A DNA stretch of 64,000 nt, from the NCBI RefSeq assembly GCF_019059575.1, contig NW_024881610.1, positions 620,001 to 684,000 of the forward strand. Direction: 5' to 3'. A model generated the notes under the pieces. It saw nothing but the letters and a program-made list of their open reading frames with translations. It was not told where the DNA came from and ran no database searches. Made by a program: the position numbers and the translations under genes. Positions 31,701 to 43,352 of this stretch are shown one piece after another (the stretch's first letter is position 1; each line of letters begins with the position of its first letter). Origin of the DNA: Amphibalanus amphitrite (lineage: Eukaryota; Arthropoda; Thecostraca; Balanomorpha; Balanidae).

Positions 31701-34700
31701 GTGAATGTACAGCCGCCACCCACGGGGACAGGACACACCTGAATCACTATCGGGAAGGCCGCGGTGGTAGTTCCGTGACACCGCGTCGGAACCAGCAGGT
31801 GCGTCCCCTGCCCTTTCACCATCACGACTCGGAAGTTTGACACAGGAGAGGGACCATTGGACTTGAGACCATCGCACCAGGGACCTTCGGGTCGAATGGA
31901 CCAAAGACCATTGACCAGTACGCATCGCACCGGCCTCTTCTGTCGGCGATCTCTGCCCTCCCCTATTTTCGACCACACGCCGTCGATCCGCCTCAGCCGG
32001 CACGTGGCAGGGATGTCCCATGGAGCCAGCTGTGGCCCGTCTGTCGGTGGGAGACAGGTGCTCCGTGCCACCGACCGACCGACGTAGCGACCGCGCCGAC
32101 GGACCACGCCTAGTCGACGGACCGACCGAATGTCGTTACGGCGAACCACGCCGAGTCGACGGACCGATTGACTTCACGTCGGAAACGCCGTCGGTGTCAG
32201 CCGAACTCGGCCCGAAGACGGTGATTAGCACTTAGCAGCCACGTCCGCTGCCCAGGTGGGCGGGCGGGCAGCCGGCGCGTTATAACTGCCCGGTCAGACC
32301 CACCCCTACTCTGCTGACCCTCTCTGCGCTCCTGTCCGTCGGGCGGGCACAGGAACAGGGCCGTGTTGCATGCGGCAGAGCGACAACCGTAAAATGTTCC
32401 GTCAGCAGGGTAACACGTACCACGTATTTGGTGGCCGTGTCCATCCTGAGACAATTGTGGCGCGAGCACCTGATGTCACCCCGGTGCTGATACGAATCCG
32501 ACCAATTTATATACAAGGTGACATGTATCTATCCTCAAAAGCTGAATGGCGGCCCGGCTAAAAGCTAGCCCTGTCTGTATGTTTGCGCTCTCTGAGCAGA
32601 GGACATCTGGCGGGCGGGTCGTTTCCACATTCCTGTGGGTGGCCTGTTCAAACCTTCTGACAGATGTCTCGGTAATAACATGAGGCTTTACGTCACGTAT
32701 GGTAAATACCTGCCGCACGTGCCCCGCATCAGTTTTTAAATTCATTGATTTATATCCGTTATACCACTTAAGGAGTTTTATTTGCTTGAGCGCAGTGCAT
32801 GTGACAATGCGGCATGCATATATTTCTACATTATATTTCAAGATCCGCCTGATGTCCTCAAAGCAGCCTGCACGTATATATTTCCGTAAGCAGTTACCAG
32901 AGGCAGCGTGATTTCCGCGTGCCAAAAGCAGGCCGCGAAAAGCTGATAAGGTTTGATAATATAATCCAAACTTCAGCACCCAATGATCACCAATCTGATA
33001 ATCGCACCAATCACCAACTCAGCTCTAGGTGCACCAGCTGCCTGACGTACCCCGGCCACCGTGTTGTGATGGAGAGCGGCGGCGCGCGCGGGGCGGACCT
33101 GGCCGGTCAGGCGGCGCCGGAACCGGCCCGCCCCGATAGCGTGCGTCGCGCCGATTTTTGGCGCCGCCGCGTCTTTTGCGCCGCACCGGAAGGCCACCTG
33201 TGACGGGCGGTGGAGGTAACCGATGGGATTTTACCCGAACGGACACGGAGGTCCGCCCGACCACAGCTCGGTATGGGCAAACACGGTCCGCGGTATAACA
33301 GGCACGGAGCAGCACAGAGCAGCGGCGCTGTGAAAACGACAGACGGACGGTATACCGAACAGAGACCGACGATCTAATGGCCGAACACGGAGCCGAGCAG
33401 CGACCATAGTCCCGTGACCGGGTAGGCATACATGTCTGCATAACATCCCATCCCAGCCGGTCAGCCAGGCTGCGGTCCATGCCAGCCGGGTTCCCTCCGT
33501 CCCAGCCATGCCCAGCGCCCGCTCGGCAGGTATATGGCCCGCGGCCGGTCTGTCCAAATCCAGCCGACATCACTGCCATTCCAGGCATCCGTCCATCTCG
33601 GCCAAATCGAGCTGGGCACGGCCGAGCCAAATCGAGCCGCCGGTACAGGTCATACCCGGATCTACCGGCGCGTGGACGATGCTAAATCAGCCCAGCGATA
33701 ACCCGATGGTGACGATAGAGCAAACGGTGACGTCACTACAGAGCGAATGGTGACGTCACTGTTGCGCGTGACTGGGTCGCGCCAAAGGTCATTGTTCGTC
33801 GACACAACGCGCTGGCGTCACCGAAAAACGTCATTCACACATAGTGTGTGAATGAAATCGAGTAGTCGCCTTTTACTACATCCTTGTGTTTTGTACCACG
33901 ATTTTGCACCGCTCCCCAGCCATTAGCCAAGACAGCCTGGCTTCCCGAAGCTCCCAAAATGCAACACATGCTTATGGTTCGGCAGTTAACTGCCCCTTGT
34001 GACCTCCACTTTATGCAAACCGGACGCTGTACAAACTAACAGATGTCGCCACCGATTTGCACACGTTTGCATTGACGTATTGGGTGCATATTGGGGTCAT
34101 GCATACTCTTCTCCGAATCCAGGATCCTTCAAGCTGTAACAGACAACAGTATTATCTCATGACAGCTCTTGGAACAGGGATCCTTCGTCTCAGCACGTCA
34201 TAATTTGCATTCAGACATAATTATGTTAGCTGTAACTGGTATAGCAAGGCGTGAGACTTTTCGTGTCACAGACACGTCATAACCAGAGCCTTAGAATGTA
34301 TCAACTTCTCCACCGCCTAAGCTGGCAAAACCGGTATGGTCCATAATCCCACTTAGTTCGTCATCCAGAAACGAGAAAAAAAGTAAACGCGTTGTCCCAA
34401 AACCACTACCATTGCGCTTTTTATAAGCGCATGCCACGGATCTGGCCGGCTTCTTTTCTAGCTTAGGCTGCGAGCCTGTTGGTGCATCAGCTAGCTAAGC
34501 GTCAGCGGGATTTTTGGCCTCTCGCAGGCTAAAACCAGCCCGCACGCAATCCCGTTCTGCGCAACCGGCGTGGGTTTTTTATGGTCCATGTCAGCGCTGG
34601 CTTAGTGCAAGAGATTTCACGCATGACCCGGGTGATGGCACAGCGCTGCTGAGTACAGTCTCCCTCAGCACCCTCCATGTTCAAGCGTCGTGAGAACACG

Positions 34701-35284
34701 CCAGTCTACTGCACTGAGTGCGTCTCCCTCTTACCATCTCACACGGGCATCTCGGTTAGCTGCAGGAGGCACGCCGGGGATCCACGCCGACATTCCGCAC
34801 ATCCCATGACAGCCGGGCAAATTCCTGGCAGAGAGCGGCCTCTCCACTGGCTGCAGCTGCTTACATTATGGAGCCGTCGTGCAGGCGGCCTCCCAAAACG
34901 GGCGACTGTGCAGCGGCAGATAGCCGCGCTCGGAGCGCGCTCCCGGATACGAGGGGACAGTGACCGGCGCGCGCGCCAGCCACCAGCGGCCGCCGCCCCG
35001 GACAGACCGCCCCCGTTCACCGAATTAATCCCGATCGGTGCACAGATGCCGCCCAGTCGGCTCCATATGGATTCTCCAGGGACGCACTCGTGACCAAACG
35101 CGGCGGAAGACGGGCGGGTGAGGGACGGCACACGGCGGTTAGTGACGGGGTCAGAGGGCGACGGGGGCCGGGCGGGCGCGGCGACAAAAGGGATGGGGCG
35201 GATTAGGGTAATATTGTCCATCGTGGGCGGCAAGGCGACTCTTCAATGGAGGCATGGGGCTACTGATCCGACAACCGGTCACTA
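28717..35284 (+). other. Long putative intron / intergenic sequence
   Basis: No exon is recognised. It includes a CpG-rich islet at about 33040-33230, an imperfect 45-bp tandem repeat at about 32080-32170 built on GACCACGCC(T/G)AGTCGACGGA, and a pair of TGACGTCA sites at 33728-33735 and 33751-33758. Long open frames near 28.1-28.8 and 33.0-33.6 kb follow CpG composition, not protein domains. Confidence 0.45.
33728..33758. promoter_or_regulatory. Second pair of palindromic CRE sites
   Basis: GGTGACGTCACT occurs twice, with octamers TGACGTCA at 33728 and 33751 (23 bp apart, about two helical turns). They sit in a short imperfect tandem repeat (GAGCAAACGGTGACGTCACT / GAGCGAATGGTGACGTCACT). The arrangement mirrors the pair at 913-944. 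Confidence 0.4.
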
Positions 35285-35454
35285 TACAGGTGCCTCCAGC
35301 CTTGACCTGCAATGGGTAAATGTGAGAGGATTAATGGAACCGTGTCGAATGTGCACGCAATGGCAATAATAATGATTATCTTGCAAACCTTGTCCACCAG
35401 CACGCAAAATTAATTGTCCATCACTTCTATCAGATATTTCAGTCGTTTATTTTT

Positions 35455-38037
35455 GTGGCGTCTGTTTTATTTCCCGACCTCGTTCACAGGTTCGAGCTGC
35501 TGGTTCGAGACAGCTTTAAGTGTGAACAGCTGAAGACGCCTTTCACCGGTGATGTTAACACGAACCTTGAGATTGTTTGGGTTTTGGTGCACGTCAGTAA
35601 ACGTCAGTCGCTATTGGTTGCATCAGCCTACAGAGTGCCTTCAAACAACACACAGCAAGTGTCTGCCGATCTAGAGTCACTTGAGAACCAGATGCAGTTT
35701 ATGCTTGCCAATTACCCTCGCTCCACCCTTGTTATTGCCGGAGATTTCAACTGTTGTTTACTTAAGGCCAGGGGTAGTGCCCGCGAACGCATGTTGCCCG
35801 ACCTGTTTGACACTTACGGACTGACCATAGCTAACCGTGATCGTCCCACCTACCGACCTGCCGGTTCTCTTCTCGATGTTGTTGCCACGAACCGCCCGGA
35901 CCTTGTGCGCAGAGCCGGCGTGACCCGGTGTCACTTCGGAGGTCCACACGACTTTACCCGCGTTATTCTGGAGCGGCAGGGTCCCCCCGGCAGTGTAAAC
36001 CAGCAGAGAGTCGAGCGGCGCTGTTTCGGTCGTGTTGATGTTGCTGCCTTCAATCGCCAGCTGTTTGATTGTGATTGGTCCGGTGTGTACCTGTCTGACA
36101 GCCCCGCACTGAAATGGCATGCCTTCTGTGAACTGTTCACGCGACAGCTGGATACCGTGGCCCCAGTTCGCCGGGTGACAGTCCGACCGGCAGCTACTCC
36201 CCCGGTATCGCCTGATACACAGGAGCTGCTCAGGCTGCGGCGCGCGGCTCTGACACGCGGCTCCCGGGACGAGTATCGCGAGGTGAATAGGCTGTGTAAG
36301 GCTGCGATTCGAGGCGACTGTCGAGCCTTCTATCAGCAGCAGATTAACCGTGGAGGGTGGCACAGTCTGTGGCGTGTTCTACAGCCCGTGATAGGACGCA
36401 AGCAGCAACATGCCGACCCACCTGCGGTCACGCCCGACGCACTAAATGACTACTATGTCACTATAGGACCTGCCACAGCCGCTGCCGTGCCGTGTCCCGC
36501 CGCTCCGGTTCCTGTCAGGCTGCCGCGCGTTACCTCAGGCACGTTCAAGGTCCAACCCACCGATATTGACACACTGTACTCCACACTCTTGAGTATGAAA
36601 CCGTCAACGGCCACCGGAGTTGACGGTGTTAGTGTTAGAATGTTGCAGACGTTTTTTCCCGGCATTGGCCATGCTATTCTCGACATCGTGAACTCCAGTT
36701 TATCGACTGGTCTCATTCCACCTGGATGGAAGCACGCGATAGTGACACCAATACCGAAAGGCAAAGCAGGGAACACGCCAGCAGACACGCGCCCTATTTC
36801 CATTTTACCAGGCATAATGAAAATAGTTGAGCGCATAGTTCAAACCCAGCTGATCGACTACCTATCCGAGCATTCTCTGCTGGCAGCCGAACAACACGGG
36901 TACAGGAGACTGTACTCCACTGAGACGGCCCTCAACGTCATTACTGACCGCATTCTTCAGTCCATGGACAACGGTGAAATTTCAATTTTGGTCTTACTGG
37001 ATCTTTCAAAATGTTTTGATGTCGTGTCTCACCAAAAACTCCTGCAAAAACTTAGCCTATACGGTATCGACACCGACTGGTTCGCTAACTATTTGGCTGG
37101 GCATGTGCAACAGGTCAGAGTCCGCGCCGCTGACGGCTCCAGTATCACCTCCCGACCGAGAGAAAACACCATTGGTGTTTTCCAGGGAGGTAGTCTCAGT
37201 TGTGCCTTGTACATGCTTTTTGCTAACGATCTCAGTCTGCACATGCCCGACGGAGTCACCATAGTACAGTTTGCAGATGACACTCAAATTTTGGTCACTG
37301 GAAAGAAACGGGATTTGGATTGTATCATTTCACGCACTGAGGCCGCACTCGACGCCGCCTACCGATGGTTTTGCCACAATGGCATGAAAGTTAACGCCGC
37401 CAAAACACAGATGCTGGTGTTGGGCACACCAGCAATGTTGCGTGGACTCCCGCCCGTCACTGTCAACTTTTGTGGTTCAACTGTAGTCGATGCAGGGACG
37501 GTGAAGAACCTCGGACTTTATCTCGACCGCCATCTGAACTATCAAGCTCACATCACCGCCATGGCATCAAAATGCACAGGAATTTTAATCGCTCTCAGTC
37601 ATGCCCGCCACGTGATGCCAGCAAACACACGTAAGGTAGTTGTTCAAGCCCTAGTCATATCGATCGTGCGGTATTGTATAAGCGTGTATGGGTCGTGCGG
37701 TGTGACCCAGATGGCTCGTGTCCAGAAAATTCTCAATTTCTGTGCCAGAGTCGTCAGTGGCCGTAGACGCAGCGACCACATCTCTGACGTCATACAGCAG
37801 CTCGGCTGGCTGCGGGCAGACGAATTAGCCGAGTACCACACTATCTGCGCAGTCCACCGAGCCATCACATCGGGTACTCCTGAACATATCAGTGATACCA
37901 TCGGTCCGGTAGCCCGCGACATACACGACCACAACACCCGAAACGCAGGGCTGATAACACAGCCACGGGCCCGAACAGAGACGGGGAGACGTCGACTATG
38001 TATTAGAGGAGTCGCGATGTTAAACGGTACCGAGTAG
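35455..38037 (+). CDS. LINE endonuclease-reverse transcriptase (partial N-terminus)
   Basis: Copies LINE RNA into DNA at a nicked target. The endonuclease half (about residues 1-190) shows LVIAGDFNC, SLLDVVATN and GPHDFTRV in place of the usual Ser-Asp-His. Its first 50-100 residues are missing or lie in another frame. The reverse transcriptase (about residues 420-690) shows TPIPKGKA, RPISILPGIMKIVERIV, YSTETALN, LLDLSKCFDVVSH, GVFQGGSLSCALY and the catalytic FADDTQ, then a thumb region with AAKTQMLVLG and NLGLYLDRHLNYQAHI. Motif wording (STETALN, FADDTQ) points to the CR1/L2-like group. The frame begins at a GTG, so the true start is unknown. No stop or frameshift interrupts it, which suggests a fairly young copy. 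Confidence 0.92.
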   Translation: MASVLFPDLVHRFELLVRDSFKCEQLKTPFTGDVNTNLEIVWVLVHVSKRQSLLVASAYRVPSNNTQQVSADLESLENQMQFMLANYPRSTLVIAGDFNCCLLKARGSARERMLPDLFDTYGLTIANRDRPTYRPAGSLLDVVATNRPDLVRRAGVTRCHFGGPHDFTRVILERQGPPGSVNQQRVERRCFGRVDVAAFNRQLFDCDWSGVYLSDSPALKWHAFCELFTRQLDTVAPVRRVTVRPAATPPVSPDTQELLRLRRAALTRGSRDEYREVNRLCKAAIRGDCRAFYQQQINRGGWHSLWRVLQPVIGRKQQHADPPAVTPDALNDYYVTIGPATAAAVPCPAAPVPVRLPRVTSGTFKVQPTDIDTLYSTLLSMKPSTATGVDGVSVRMLQTFFPGIGHAILDIVNSSLSTGLIPPGWKHAIVTPIPKGKAGNTPADTRPISILPGIMKIVERIVQTQLIDYLSEHSLLAAEQHGYRRLYSTETALNVITDRILQSMDNGEISILVLLDLSKCFDVVSHQKLLQKLSLYGIDTDWFANYLAGHVQQVRVRAADGSSITSRPRENTIGVFQGGSLSCALYMLFANDLSLHMPDGVTIVQFADDTQILVTGKKRDLDCIISRTEAALDAAYRWFCHNGMKVNAAKTQMLVLGTPAMLRGLPPVTVNFCGSTVVDAGTVKNLGLYLDRHLNYQAHITAMASKCTGILIALSHARHVMPANTRKVVVQALVISIVRYCISVYGSCGVTQMARVQKILNFCARVVSGRRRSDHISDVIQQLGWLRADELAEYHTICAVHRAITSGTPEHISDTIGPVARDIHDHNTRNAGLITQPRARTETGRRRLCIRGVAMLNGTE

Positions 38038-38155
38038 AGCCCGTATATACCAGCGTTTCGCGCCAATGTGAAGCGTGTGATCATGTCGAGACGCCGAGTA
38101 GCTGTCTGAACCTGTTCCAGTCGCACGCTTGTTTGTGTTTGCCAGTGATATCTAC

Positions 38156-38690
38156 ACTGATAAAAATTTTGACACCCCACCTCTACGACGACTCCATGTT
38201 TTAGAGTCTGAGTGCTTAGATTTTGGTGTCCGACTCCAAAATGTATGGTCATTGACCCCATCGTTTGGCGTCGGTTTCCGACGAAGCCAAAATATGGTGT
38301 CCTCCTGAGAGGGTCATGACACCCTTAAATCGGATCAGTGAGCTCTGCGAGGGTGTCCGACACCAAAACGGCAATAGTTGACGCCTTTGTTGGGGAGTTG
38401 GCTATCTTTAAAAGGGAGTCGTGCATCTTAGCAAGGGAGTAAGACACCCCTTTATGAGAGTCAAGTTAAAATGAGGTGTCTTGACTCTACGTTATTGCAC
38501 TCACTTAACATGGAGTCGAGACTCCTTTTACACATTTGACTCCCATAAAATGTGCTTTACTCTCTTGCCAAAATATCTGACTCCTCATCAAAGAAGAATG
38601 ACTCTCTTTTGAACGTAGGTGACTACCTTTGGAGAATAAGTGATTCCCTTTTGAAACTATGCCTACTCGTACTGTCTATATGTTCCCCGT
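38156..38690. repeat. GACTCC/GACACC-word-rich repeated segment
   Basis: From ACACTGATAAAAATTTTGAC onward, about 530 bp are built from loosely periodic words such as TGACTCC, GAGTC, GACACCCC and CCTTTTGA on both strands. Similar pentamer-rich sequence is typical of short non-autonomous elements. No matching inverted right end was found, so the borders are approximate. Confidence 0.6.
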
Positions 38691-38771
38691 TTTATCTGGT
38701 TTTACGTGTCTGGTGAAAAGCCACTTTTATTGTGGATCCTAGATGAATACACATCTGTATCTGTATCTGTA

Positions 38772-41700
38772 GGTGGGTTTCCTTGCAGGTCCTGTCCGCC
38801 CCCGCGTATACCATTCTGTGCGGCGACTCTGATGGGCGTCTAGCCGACCACTCCCCGCTGGTTCGGCCTGTGACACCAGCCGTTATATCACTCACATGTG
38901 CATCTGCAGCGCATATATACCCGGCGATTCGCCCTGATAACATCCCATAAAGAGGTATTAATGCTTGTGTAACATTCATGATCACCGGCTAGTGCCTCTG
39001 ATAAGGCACATTTTAATGCATTGGCAGCCGCTCCCAGTTTAGCATAAGACGACATTAAACGACCGCATACATAGTTAGGGTTTTATGTATCAGGCATTAG
39101 TAGAAATGAATTGTCAATGGTAATTACGTCTGGTCGTGACTGCCCGGCCCGTCTCAGAGTCACGACTCACGGCCCACGGATCAGCGGCGTACAGGGACGG
39201 TCGTCCGGACGGGCGTGGGAAAAGCAAATACTGCCGACTACTGATGACGGGCGAGTGACAGTGACAAAATCCTCAGTCTTGTCTACGAACTGGGCGTTAC
39301 ATTGTGACAAGAGTCTCGACTGGGGCGTCCTGATGGGCATTCAAGTGTCACGAACCGTGGCTTCACATTGAGCAAAGTGAACACCAAAGTGCCAGCTATG
39401 TGCGGCACCTTTCATCCACGTCATATTTTCACTCTGTCTCCATTGCATACTCGTCATCGCAGCCGAGCTCTTCACTGGATATCTCTGTCTCAGTATGTCG
39501 CATGTGACTATTCTTGTGACTGAGGCATGTTTCGATCCATCACAAACAAGGCACGCCTTTCTCGCCGGAATGCGGCAAGCACCAGGGTCACGAGTACCTG
39601 AACGCTTCACGGAACTCGACTGGGCTGGACCTGGACACTGACGTCTAATCGTGGATTGAAATCTTGCTCTGCTGAGCCTGCATACGGTCTTTGTTACACC
39701 GGGGACCTTGGCTAAGGAGAGCCGAGTTGACCCGCTCATGGCCGCTGGTAGAACGGTTCGAATCACACCGGGATTTCTAAGCAGTGAACATCTGCACACA
39801 ACCCTTTTCATTATTGTCAAACAATAAATAGCATGAATCATGTTATCAATAGTCAAACTTATAACAAATTCCTTATCGATCTATCCCATAACATCCAAAC
39901 TGACGATTTCTATGTCCGATCATCTCTCTCCCGCTCGCCCCTCTCGGCCAGGCAGGCTCGCTGGGATCGTCAGGACTCCAGGATATGGTCGGACACCCGC
40001 GGTCCACCCGCCCGGTAAGGAGCTATCGGCCTCCGTACGAACGGCCCGCAACTCCGGGAATGGAGACACGACCGGGGCGTGACGATCGCGGTGACGCACA
40101 CGAAAAGACCGAGCGGAACTCGGAGGAGGAAAACCGGCAGAAATGACGGAGCACGGAGAGAAATGACGGCAGGAATGGCCCAATGTCACGCTGGAAGGCT
40201 TGATTGAGGGGTGAGCGAGAGAAAATTGAAAGGCGAATGAGGAAATATGTCCAGTAATATCGAGGAATATGGCTAAACCTTTCATCAGCTGTCTGAATGG
40301 TCTGCGAGCGAACAAAGGAAAACGAAATACCACCTCCAGGGATAGAACCTAGTTCAGAACTCACTACAGTGATTGTCTAAGACGTCTGTGATATCTTATA
40401 CGGCATGCAACGCGCAGTCCGTGTCCCCCCCCCCCTCCCAAGCTGTTAATACGGGCGCAGCCAATGTAACCCAACCCCGAACACACACACACACACTCAG
40501 TGTAGTGCACGGGTGTGAGTCAGCCCTGCAGACCGCCGCCCGGTGACTCACTGAGTCAGCCGCCCGAACTGTGACGGACGCGCCATCCGTCAGCGCTGGC
40601 CCGTGACTGGCCGATCCCCTAATGTACAGAGGTGCCGCCCGCCCCCGTGGAACGCAGGCCATTCATCAGGGCACGGCGGCCCGCCGAGGGGGAGGCACAG
40701 GGGACACGAGGTCATCAGAGGGTCACGAGATTTACGAGAAGGTCACGACGATCGAAGGGTGACCGGGCTGCTTGAGGGTGAAATGTCAGGTCTGAGGGAA
40801 GGAAAAGGTGTAACACATGGGAAGATGACAGCTTGGACTAGTGCGCACACTGAACAAGACCCCTCGAGGACAGATGCAAAAGTTTGAGGACCGGCGAAAT
40901 TGAAAGAGTGCGAAGGTTTTGCTGATCAACGATGAGTCACTAGCGTCAGTTAATGATCGCCACGACTCTGCGCCGCTCTGAGCTGCGGCCGTGCCGGCGG
41001 TAGCTGCCACAGCCGTCCCTGAGGAACTCCCCAGCTCTCCTCTCCGGCGGGTCAGCGACAGTGACCCGGACCAGGCGCGGCCCGCCGGCACTGCGACCCA
41101 CCCCGCTGCCAGGGTGCAGCCGACAGACCCGGCGCCATACGGTCATACGGACCCACCCGCCCCCCAGCGCTGCCGAGCAGAGCTTGGTGCAGTCCGGTCC
41201 CGATGGCTTTGTAAGCCGGCCACCGACTTTAGGCGTCGTCCAGCTTGTTCCGATTGTAAATAGACGGACAAAGCAGGCAGTGATTGCCCACTTAGGTGTT
41301 TCGGTCTGTGTGAACCGCCTCACGCTTCCCAAACGGATGTGCCAAACAAATTGAGATGCACAACAGCACACGGGTGAAGCGGTCTATCCTATCGCAGTTC
41401 ACGGGAGTCCCGCAGCCCTCAGCAGAGAAGTGCTTATCCTGACAGCGCCCTAAGTCGCCTCACCTCCCCTCCTTAGCTGTCATTCTTGTCGGACCCCCCA
41501 GGGCGGCGGCTACCCGGTTAAATCTCTCCCGGCGCACCGTTTAGCGTCACAGCTGTGTGTGAGAGGCCGTCTCTCGGCTGTCGCCTCTCCCGGCGCCACC
41601 ATCGCATTAGCATAATGCACTCTGTCAGCGCTTCCCAGTCCTTGTGCGGGGGTGGGCGGAGCGCGCCGCTAGTCGCCGGCCTGTTCGGGCGGTGTGCACA

Positions 41701-43352
41701 GTGTTCACCGTGAGCAGCTGTCACGGCGCCGGCCGATATGGACGGCAATCAGATCGGTCTGCGTCCATCTGTCCTTCTGTTTGGAGACGGGCGCTATATC
41801 GGTCCGCGCGGCGCTTTGAGCGGTGGCTGCCGACTATCGATATGGTCAGGGAGCTGGGCGGGCCGGCCACTTGAAACGGCTCGGCTCGGCATATCCGGGA
41901 GGGACGCGGCGGGGCAGGAAGATTCACGGAAAAAGGAATGGCAGCCATTGATGGACCATCATGTCGATGAACTACACAATAGTCATGAGAAATTTCACTT
42001 CACAAACTGCTGAAAAATAATGAAACATTTTAAATGGGTGCATTTCCGATCATTTTCAAGACAAAGAAACTGTCCTTGTTATGTAAATGAGTTCGTCCTC
42101 TTTCTCACCAGCCCGTATTTCCGCCCGCCTCTGCTCCTCCCTCTGCCGGTACGGCTGCAGGTCTGCACTCCTGCGAGCTGGTGCGCACCTGGCATGTCGG
42201 GTGTCCGCTCAGTCGGGATGTCGGCTGTCTCGCCGAACGGCCTACCTGTCATGTCGACCCGACAGGCGGCCCCGACCTCCATTACCGACCATTTGTCTGT
42301 CTGTCTGTCGGTGTGTCGTCACTCATCTTCCTGTCTGTTGGAGTTTGTCTGTGCGAGTCTGGACGGAGGCTAGGTGGCGCAGCGCAAAGAACCATTATAT
42401 ACCTTTGTAATGTATTGGCTTCGCTAATGCACTTGAACGGAAAATGGTACCTGAAAAACATGCGAATCGCGTACGGCTCTTGTGATAACACACCGTGTGG
42501 TGTTATGTTTATGTGCTTAGTCGGAGTCTCCGTTACCTGTGCGTGAGCTGATATGTCCGAACGCCTAAAATAAAGTGTGGAGACTAAGCCCAAGGCGCAC
42601 GCTAGTTTCATTGCGACTATGATTTACTGTCGTTTCAATGCATCAACATCGAATAATAAATAAAATCAACTTAGTTTGAACTTTGAAGAATACAAAATCT
42701 ACTGCCTGTAATCCCTATCGCTCCTAAGCGCATTCAATAAAGCCCACTTAGCTGCCAGTATCGCCTCACACCCTTGTCATATTATTTATACGGCGTGCTA
42801 TCGTCTGATCGGTGTCACACCTCGGCTGGGGATGCGTCGTTCATGTATGATGTATGTCTGTGAGCGGCACTGTGGCACGGAGCGCCGGCACGACACAGTC
42901 AGCCATCCGGGGTAGCTCCGGGTAGCGACCTGACCCGGGCCACTCCTCCCGACCCTCCGCGACCCTCCCCGGACGGAGAACACTGCCAGCAGACCGGCAC
43001 GGCCGGCACCAGACGTCCGCCGGCGGAGGATCGGATCCGGCCACTCTGCCGCCATGCAAATGTCGCTCTCCGGTGCGCCGCGCCGCAGTCACGACCACCT
43101 CTCGGCGGCACACGACAATCTGTCGGCCGGCCCGATTTGGCGGCCGGGCAACCTTGCAACAGGCAGATGAGCGCCACGACCTGACGGCCGCCTTGTTTAC
43201 AGGAATTATGCAGACCGAACATGGCTGCGCACCAGGGGACCACTCTGACCCACTGCTGAGACGCTCCACGCGCGCCGGGCGGCCGGGCGGGTCCGACACC
43301 AGTCCGCGCCCGTCAGACTTTTACCTGACGCCACCGTGTCTGTCTGTTGCAG
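38772..43352 (+). other. Long putative intron / intergenic sequence
   Basis: No exon is recognised before 43203. CpG-rich patches lie at about 40980-41200 and 42900-43180. A C-run sits at 40426-40437 next to (CA)n at 40480-40495. The open frames in this stretch have no recognisable domain. Confidence 0.45.
43203..43352 (+). CDS. Alternative in-frame 5' extension of the first coding exon
   Basis: An upstream acceptor, TTGTTTACAG, precedes GAATTATGCA, the same ten bases that start the main exon 150 bp later. From this upstream ATG (43208) the frame is open and joins the main ATG (43358) exactly in frame, adding 50 residues beginning MQTEHGCAPGDHSDPLLRRS. Whether it is used is unknown. It could be an old exon-edge duplication or chance. 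Confidence 0.35.

Larger units (their letters stand above)
35285..38771 (+). mobile_element. 5'-truncated non-LTR retrotransposon (LINE), CR1/L2-like group
   Basis: An uninterrupted 860-codon frame (35455-38037) is followed by a 3' tail that ends in three TCTGTA units (38754-38771), as in many CR1/L2-group LINEs. Just before the frame, in another frame at about 35300-35345, LQWVNVRGLM resembles the start of a LINE endonuclease, so the 5' end is probably frameshifted or cut. ORF1 is missing. The 3' region contains GACTCC/GACACC-rich sequence (38156-38690) that may be a separate insertion. Target duplications were not identified. Confidence 0.8.

Noticed and set aside
33025-33630. 201-codon minus-strand frame
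   Set aside because: It lies in a CpG-rich islet, has no domain and overlaps other open frames; no splice structure supports it.
39700-39785. tRNA-like segment with a B-box-like GGTTCGAATCA and a GGCT/AGCC stem
   Set aside because: No proper anticodon arm or closed acceptor stem could be drawn. At most it is a degenerate SINE head.
39341-39856. 171-codon minus-strand frame
   Set aside because: No recognisable motif, no coding-like periodicity to the eye, and no supporting splice sites.
40991-41263. GC-rich plus-strand frame with Pro/Ala/Arg composition
   Set aside because: Parallel frames on both strands are open, and no family resemblance is seen.
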